A stretch of DNA of 10,416 nucleotides from an uncultured Mucispirillum sp. (GTDB lineage: Bacteria; Chrysiogenota; Deferribacteres; Deferribacterales; Mucispirillaceae), in the NCBI GenBank assembly GCA_910586745.1, contig CAJUJZ010000081.1:1-10416 (forward strand). The letters are read 5' to 3'. Below are positions 6,653 to 10,416 of the stretch, piece after piece. Position 1 is the stretch's first letter. The number at the start of each line of letters is the position of its first letter. Made by a program: the position numbers and the translations under genes. Below the pieces are notes generated by a model. That model ran no database searches. It saw only the letters and a program-made list of their open reading frames with translations, and was not told the origin of the DNA.

Positions 6653-8443
6653 TTAGCCAATAAATTTAATAAATTCTTTTACTCTCTCATCATTAAAATC
6701 AACTTCGTCAGGTTTATTCATTTCATAACTTTCATCTTTAATATAAAATGGATTTTCTGATACATCCATAGGTAAATCATCTTTTTCTTGTTTTTTTGCT
6801 TCATTATGAAGTGCCATAATGTATGCAAGCACCATATTTCTTTCTTTTACTGTTTCACCCTCTGCCATAAATGTAAGTTTTGGAGAAGTGTTGCTCATAC
6901 CATACATTAAGAAGCCTGTTGACCAGTCCACTCTAATCTGTCCGTCAAACTCTACAATAGAAAAACCAGCCCTGCCCTCAAATGTTTTTCTCAGATTATC
7001 TAAAATAGATGCTGTTATTGCATCTTTTGCATCATTTGATACAGAAGTAGTGCGTATTTCTTTTGTAATAAAGCGTTTTGGCATTTTATCAAAAAATGGT
7101 TTTAATGTTTTTATATTCATTTCATCTAATACTTTTTCAAGCAGGAAGATATTTTCAACAGCATCATCTCTTGGTATGCCGTCCATTGTATCAGTTGCAA
7201 ACATGTGCAGTGATGCTTCTATTTGTATATCCCTGTAGCCTGTTTTTGCAACAAACTCTTTTATTGATGAAAAACCAGCAAGTGATGCCATTCTTTTCAT
7301 ATTAGCAGTAATAGTTTCTTTCCATAAAGAGTGACCTTTTCTGTGGAATTCTGTTTTACCTTTAAGTTCTTTTTCAACATAGCTTTTTACACTTGATGTA
7401 TAGCGAGGGTCTACATAAATTATACTTGCTATTTCTACTATTTCATCTATTTTTTCTTCTGCAACATGCAGTTCTTCTAATTTTTTCTTTAATGCAGGTA
7501 CTGCTATCATAAGTTTATAACCTGCTAAAATAAATGCAAGATTATCACCTAAATAGTGACCTTCTCCATTTAATGTTAATGCATCTTTGCCTTCAGTGAT
7601 AGAGCCTCTGTCTGCATCTAAATCAAAAGAATGAACTCTTAAACCCTTATCTAATGCTGCCTGTAGTCCTGGAACTCTTTCAAGCATTTCTTTTCTTGTA
7701 GGGTCTGCCAGTAAATCTCCAGCATTTACATTTATATCTTTACCTAATATTGTTACATTTTCGCCAAATATATCTTTAAATAATTCCACATACTGCACAC
7801 CTGTGCCGCCAAACACATTTACTGCAACCATAGAATTATCTCTTTTAGAAAAATAGTCTTTATAAATATTTTTCATTTTTTCAAAATATACTTTTTTGCC
7901 TTCTGCTGCCTTATCTGTAATCGTACCAGATTTAGTGTTTCTTGAGCTGTAAGTACCATCAGCTACTACCTCATTCATCTGCCCTAATAGATATGTATGA
8001 ATACCCTGAGTGCCTATGCCGAATTTTGCTCCATTTGTAGTTACTTCCACATGACTTCTTGTAATCTGACAGTGGCCATGAGCTGATAACTGTTCCTGAT
8101 TTTGATATACCTGACCAGAAGAAGAAATACCAATATCATATACATTGACACCTTGAGATGATGCACCTTTTGCAAATGATTCTGCTAATATTTTAGATGT
8201 AGGGCCGTTATCATAACCAACTACAATAGTATCGCCTGCTTTTAAAGAAACAATGCCGTTTGGCGTATTAAAATCCATACCTGCTGTCAACATACCTGCT
8301 GTTTCCATAGCTTCTGGAGTCAATACTGCCTTTTCATTAAAAAAATCTCCAGGCTCACCAACATAAGCCCTTATATCATAAGATGTTTTTTTAAACAGCT
8401 TGTTATTATTTTCTTTAACTTTCTTTGGAAATTCAAATGACAT
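6653..8443 (-). CDS. Divergent alpha-D-phosphohexomutase (PGM/PMM superfamily)
   Basis: This 596-residue enzyme belongs to the phosphoglucomutase/phosphomannomutase superfamily, which moves phosphate between C1 and C6 of hexose phosphates. The Mg-binding loop DLDADR (274-279) is canonical, and the phosphate-binding loop SNTSP (517-521) matches the SNTEP type. The catalytic serine loop is T-R-S-H-V-E (128-133, then NGAKF at 137-141) in place of T-A-S-H-N-P; Ser130 should be the phosphoserine. The GHS segment (370-372) agrees with PMM/PGM proteins. The sugar-specificity loop, normally E-x-S-G-H, aligns best as E-A-S-L-H (409-413), Gly to Leu. At 596 residues it is longer than bacterial PMM/PGM (about 450-550), with insertions around 315-410 and a C-terminal extension after 530. 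Start supported by AAGGGGG (8452-8458), 8 bases upstream. The sugar specificity cannot be assigned; roles in glycogen, LPS or nucleotide-sugar supply are possible. Confidence 0.8.
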   Translation of the reverse strand: MSFEFPKKVKENNNKLFKKTSYDIRAYVGEPGDFFNEKAVLTPEAMETAGMLTAGMDFNTPNGIVSLKAGDTIVVGYDNGPTSKILAESFAKGASSQGVNVYDIGISSSGQVYQNQEQLSAHGHCQITRSHVEVTTNGAKFGIGTQGIHTYLLGQMNEVVADGTYSSRNTKSGTITDKAAEGKKVYFEKMKNIYKDYFSKRDNSMVAVNVFGGTGVQYVELFKDIFGENVTILGKDINVNAGDLLADPTRKEMLERVPGLQAALDKGLRVHSFDLDADRGSITEGKDALTLNGEGHYLGDNLAFILAGYKLMIAVPALKKKLEELHVAEEKIDEIVEIASIIYVDPRYTSSVKSYVEKELKGKTEFHRKGHSLWKETITANMKRMASLAGFSSIKEFVAKTGYRDIQIEASLHMFATDTMDGIPRDDAVENIFLLEKVLDEMNIKTLKPFFDKMPKRFITKEIRTTSVSNDAKDAITASILDNLRKTFEGRAGFSIVEFDGQIRVDWSTGFLMYGMSNTSPKLTFMAEGETVKERNMVLAYIMALHNEAKKQEKDDLPMDVSENPFYIKDESYEMNKPDEVDFNDERVKEFIKFIG

Positions 8444-8471
8444 AGATTACGCCCCCTTTAACATATATTTC

Positions 8472-8491
8472 ATTATAATAAATTATAATAA
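8472..8491 (-). promoter_or_regulatory. Tandem 10-base repeat with two consensus -10 boxes before the phosphohexomutase
   Basis: ATTATAATAA occurs twice head to tail (8472-8481 and 8482-8491). On the minus strand each copy gives TATAAT, 28-44 bases before the phosphohexomutase ATG. The -35 sequences at proper spacing are poor (AAGTAT, ATTATG), so a promoter here is plausible, not certain. Confidence 0.4.
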
Positions 8492-8513
8492 AAAATACTT
8501 CAAGCATAATCAC

Positions 8514-8575
8514 AAAAAAAATAAAAAAATCCCCCTTTTTTACATAAGCTAAAACAGTATTATAAAATAAGGGGT
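8514..8575 (-). terminator. Rho-independent terminator of the DUF134–Mrp–NifX-like operon
   Basis: On the minus strand, CCCCTT (8574-8569) and AAGGGG (8537-8532) form a GC stem that extends through A/T pairs (TTTTA/TAAAA) with one bulged base. It is followed at once by a T-rich tract (8530-8514: T7, A, T8 with a leading A). It lies 23 bases past the NifX-like stop and is the clearest terminator in the window. Confidence 0.85.
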
Positions 8576-8597
8576 AGGTTTATTTAATTATTAATAA

Positions 8598-8987
8598 TTA
8601 ATGTCCACAGCTGCCATGATGAGAACAGTTATGAGCAACTCCGTGATGATTATCTCCATGATGGGAACATACTGAGCCGCTTGATTTAAGTTCGCCTTTT
8701 GCAAATAATAATGCTGCATCATCAGGACTGCCTGTAACACCTGTGATTACCTTTATACCTCTTGCATTACAGCCGTTTACTGCTCCTGCACCCATTCCGC
8801 CTGCAATAACTACTTTCGCACCTTTTGATGCTATAAAATCAGGCAGAATACCATGACCTTCACCTGGACTTTGAATATTTTCTGATGATACGATATTACC
8901 ATCTTCTACTTCATAAAATGAAAAAGACGGACTATGTCCAAAATGGCCGCAAACCTGACCATTTTCTACTGCTATTGCTATTTTCAT
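8598..8987 (-). CDS. NifX/NifB-like dinitrogenase iron-molybdenum cofactor-family protein with His/Cys tail
   Basis: This 129-residue protein belongs to the small alpha/beta family of NifX, NifY and the C-terminal part of NifB. Residues 1-103 form the domain: MKIAIAVENGQV, then CGHFGHSPSFSFYEV (13-27), DGNIV, a glycine-rich loop AGGMGAGAV (62-70), and the ARGIKVITGVTG segment (75-86). Such small stand-alone members often bind iron or Fe-S species and need not be involved in nitrogen fixation; no nif genes are present here. The tail 104-129 has Cys107, 121 and 127 and eight His (109, 110, 114, 115, 119, 123, 124, 129), an obvious metal-binding appendage. I choose the start at 8987: the ATG at 8999 abuts the upstream stop and overlaps GAGGTG, the ribosome site that serves the second ATG. 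Third gene of the DUF134–Mrp operon. Confidence 0.85.
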   Translation of the reverse strand: MKIAIAVENGQVCGHFGHSPSFSFYEVEDGNIVSSENIQSPGEGHGILPDFIASKGAKVVIAGGMGAGAVNGCNARGIKVITGVTGSPDDAALLFAKGELKSSGSVCSHHGDNHHGVAHNCSHHGSCGH

Positions 8988-8991
8988 AAAG

Positions 8992-8997
8992 CACCTC
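8992..8997 (-). promoter_or_regulatory. Ribosome binding site deciding the NifX-like start
   Basis: GAGGTG on the minus strand ends five bases before... more exactly four bases (8988-8991) before the ATG at 8987, and it overlaps an alternative ATG at 8999-8997. A site that overlaps its own ATG cannot serve it, so translation probably begins at 8987. The upstream stop TAA is at 9002-9000. Confidence 0.65.
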
Positions 8998-8999
8998 AT

Positions 9000-9827
9000 T
9001 TATTTTGCAATAATACTTTCTAAAATACCGTTTAAATTATTAATATCCACATCTTCCACTTTACCAGCATCTACAAGTGAAGCTATTTTTGGGTCTACTG
9101 GTATTTTTGCAGTAAGTGATACATTATGTTTTTCAGCTGTTTTTTCAATATTGCTTTCGCCAAATATTTTTATTTCTTTGCCACAGTCCGGGCATTTTAA
9201 AAAGCTCATATTTTCAACAAGTGCCAGCACTGGTATATCCATCATATCAGCCATATTCACTGCTTTTTCAACAATCATACCAACAAGTTCCTGTGGTGAT
9301 GATACAATAATAATACCATCTACTGGGATAGACTGGAATACTGTTAATGGAACATCACCAGTTCCTGGTGGCATATCTATAAACATTATATCTACATCTT
9401 TCCAAATAACATCTGTCCAAAACTGTTTAACAACACCAGCTATAACTGGACCTCTCCATATTACAGGATCAGTTTCGTTTTCTGCAATTAAGTTAAGCGA
9501 CATAATCTGTGTGCCTTTTTTAGAAATTGATGGCACCATACCCTGCGGGCTTACTCTTGCCCTTTCATTAATACCAAAAGATTTTGGAATAGATGGTCCT
9601 GTAATATCTGCATCTAAAATAGCAGCTTTTAAGCCTTTACGCTGAGCCATTACAGCCATTAATGATGTTACTAAACTTTTACCAACACCGCCTTTACCGC
9701 TGACTACCCCTATCACTTTTTTTACACTGCTGAATTCATTAAGCTTTTCAAATAAACTTTCCTCACTTCTATCTCCGCAGTCCTCTCCGCATCCGCTGCA
9801 GTTATGTGAACAACTATCGCTACCCAT
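9000..9827 (-). CDS. mrp: Mrp/NBP35 (ApbC) P-loop Fe-S cluster carrier ATPase
   Basis: This 275-residue cytoplasmic protein is a Mrp/NBP35-type deviant P-loop ATPase, implicated in building or transferring Fe-S clusters to apoproteins. The deviant Walker A GKGGVGKS is at 44-51, a switch region DADITGPSI at 72-80, and Walker B with the PPGTGD signature at 146-158. The MSFLKCPDCG motif (207-216) supplies Cys212 and Cys215, the CxxC pair that binds a bridging [4Fe-4S] at the homodimer interface. The N-terminus carries Cys6, 10, 13 and 17 (C-x3-C-x2-C-x3-C), unlike E. coli Mrp but similar in idea to the N-terminal ferredoxin-like cluster of NBP35, and able to hold a second cluster or metal. Start supported by AAGGAG (9835-9840), seven bases upstream. 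The gap to the DUF134 gene is 34 bases; the NifX-like gene follows directly. High confidence in family; client proteins unknown. Confidence 0.92.
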   Translation of the reverse strand: MGSDSCSHNCSGCGEDCGDRSEESLFEKLNEFSSVKKVIGVVSGKGGVGKSLVTSLMAVMAQRKGLKAAILDADITGPSIPKSFGINERARVSPQGMVPSISKKGTQIMSLNLIAENETDPVIWRGPVIAGVVKQFWTDVIWKDVDIMFIDMPPGTGDVPLTVFQSIPVDGIIIVSSPQELVGMIVEKAVNMADMMDIPVLALVENMSFLKCPDCGKEIKIFGESNIEKTAEKHNVSLTAKIPVDPKIASLVDAGKVEDVDINNLNGILESIIAK

Positions 9828-9861
9828 ATCATAGCTCCTTATAATATTTTATATTTTATTT

Positions 9862-10212
9862 TTATTTAAAAAATATGCTGTTACAGCCGCAAAAGCTGCA
9901 TGGCAGGTCTTTTCTATCACATATTGTGTAATCGCCGCCATTAATCTCTAAAGGCAGACCTAATACTAATGCATCTGCAATTTTTTTGCGTGCATTATTA
10001 TAAACCTGCTGCACAGTTGTGCGGGCAACATTCATATATTTACTACATTCACTTTGCGAAAGACCTTCCCTGTCTATAAGCCTGATTGTTTCATACTCAT
10101 CTACTGTCATAACTATTACTTCTCTGTTTCCGCCATCATCATAAGGTGACGGAGCAAACATATTTACAACAGGCATACAGCATACTTTACGGCACTTTTT
10201 AGGGCGTGACAT
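9862..10212 (-). CDS. DUF134-family HTH regulator-like protein
   Basis: This 116-residue protein matches DUF134. The N-terminus has SRPKKCRKVCCMP (2-14), with a cluster Cys7, 11, 12, and the centre has VMTVDEYETIRLIDREGLSQSECSKYMNVARTTVQ with the family's typical 'DE-x-E-x-IRL-x-D-x-E-G' segment. A helix-turn-helix follows (SQSECSKYM, ARTTVQQVYNNARKKIADAL; about 52-82), like sigma-factor region 4. The C-terminus has Cys98, 105, 108 and 110, a second possible metal or Fe-S site. In many anaerobes the DUF134 gene precedes mrp and a NifX-like gene, as here, so it may sense metal or Fe-S status and control this operon; that is inference. Start supported by GAGGT (10221-10225), eight bases upstream. 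First gene of the operon. Confidence 0.85.
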   Translation of the reverse strand: MSRPKKCRKVCCMPVVNMFAPSPYDDGGNREVIVMTVDEYETIRLIDREGLSQSECSKYMNVARTTVQQVYNNARKKIADALVLGLPLEINGGDYTICDRKDLPCSFCGCNSIFFK

Positions 10213-10257
10213 AATCTATAACCTCATATTATGCTTATAAAATACTTTCGCTTTTAA

Positions 10258-10288
10258 TTTATACTACTCTTTTTTTAGATAATTGCAA
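10258..10288 (-). promoter_or_regulatory. Weak candidate promoter of the DUF134 operon
   Basis: Minus-strand TTGCAA (10288-10283) lies upstream of TATAAA (10263-10258) with a 19-base spacer, longer than ideal; TAGTAT three bases earlier would give 16. It is 46 bases before the DUF134 start. The rest of 10213-10416 holds nothing else I can support. Confidence 0.25.
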
Positions 10289-10416
10289 CCATTATTTTTG
10301 ACATATGCCATAAACTTTTTTAAGCACAATATATTATTTTGTTGCTTTCTTTATTAACTTTTTTATAAAAATATATGAATTTTAAAATTTATCTTACTTT
10401 TACATTAAAAATGCTT

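Noticed and set aside
6819..7238. 139-codon open frame on the plus strand inside the phosphohexomutase
   Set aside because: Antisense shadow of a conserved enzyme; no domain or motif.
8598..8987. Evidence for nitrogen fixation
   Set aside because: The NifX-like domain alone is common in non-fixing anaerobes, and no nifHDK, nifE/N or nifB radical-SAM gene is present.
9151..9645. 164-codon open frame on the plus strand inside the Mrp gene
   Set aside because: It lies fully antisense to a well-conserved ATPase, has a Ser/Ile/Pro-rich composition typical of a reverse frame, and shows no recognisable motif.
10298..10303. TTGACA on the plus strand as a promoter -35
   Set aside because: At 17 bases downstream the sequence is TAAGCA, a poor -10, and no rightward gene starts within the window.
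1..10416. CRISPR array, transposon, phage or tRNA-linked island
   Set aside because: No regular direct repeats with spacers, no transposase or integrase frame, no tRNA, and uniform base composition by eye.

Overview
The window is AT-rich (about one third G+C by eye), uses the standard code, and is densely coded by an anaerobe-type gene set. Evidence for the lifestyle is an SfrAB-like NADPH/iron-sulfur oxidoreductase pair, a DUF134–Mrp–NifX-like iron-sulfur cluster, and an exported Hcp-type Sel1-repeat protein. My best guess for the host is a low-GC member of the Deferribacterota (Mucispirillum-like). This rests on overall gene flavour only, with no rRNA or other marker, so it is weakly held.

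Layout. Positions 40-4690 (minus strand) form one likely operon read right to left: sfrB-like (2750-4690), sfrA-like (606-2750, start overlapping the previous stop as TAATG), then a small exported protein of unknown function (40-564). A 518-base gene-free divergent control region (4691-5208) follows. A short plus-strand pair comes next: a secreted Sel1/Hcp-like protein (5209-5811) and, one base after its stop, a GNAT acetyltransferase (5813-6361). These converge, with a 6-base overlap, on a minus-strand series. From its right end that series reads: DUF134 regulator (10212-9862), Mrp/NBP35 P-loop ATPase (9827-9000), NifX-like protein with a His/Cys tail (8987-8598), a strong intrinsic terminator (8575-8514), a divergent phosphohexomutase (8443-6653), a terminator-like inverted repeat (6644-6596), and a 66-residue HicB-like partial antitoxin (6556-6356).

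How they work together. SfrB should take electrons from NADPH through FAD and iron-sulfur clusters and pass them to SfrA. SfrA resembles NuoG and lacks an obvious formate-dehydrogenase catalytic Cys/Sec in the aligned region, so a 'formate dehydrogenase' label would probably be wrong. The DUF134–Mrp–NifX-like operon looks like a metal or Fe-S cluster handling module, in which each of the three proteins carries an extra Cys or Cys/His cluster at a terminus. The other genes look like unrelated housekeeping or accessory functions.

I see no CRISPR array, transposon, rRNA, tRNA or integrated element. No whole system here is clearly undescribed. The most notable points are the Cys/His appendages of the Mrp operon, the Cys-to-Gly change in the NuoF-like domain of SfrB, the altered active-site loops of the phosphohexomutase, and the toxin-less truncated HicB-like protein. 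Two starts are shortened relative to the longest open frames: sfrA to 2750 and the NifX-like gene to 8987.
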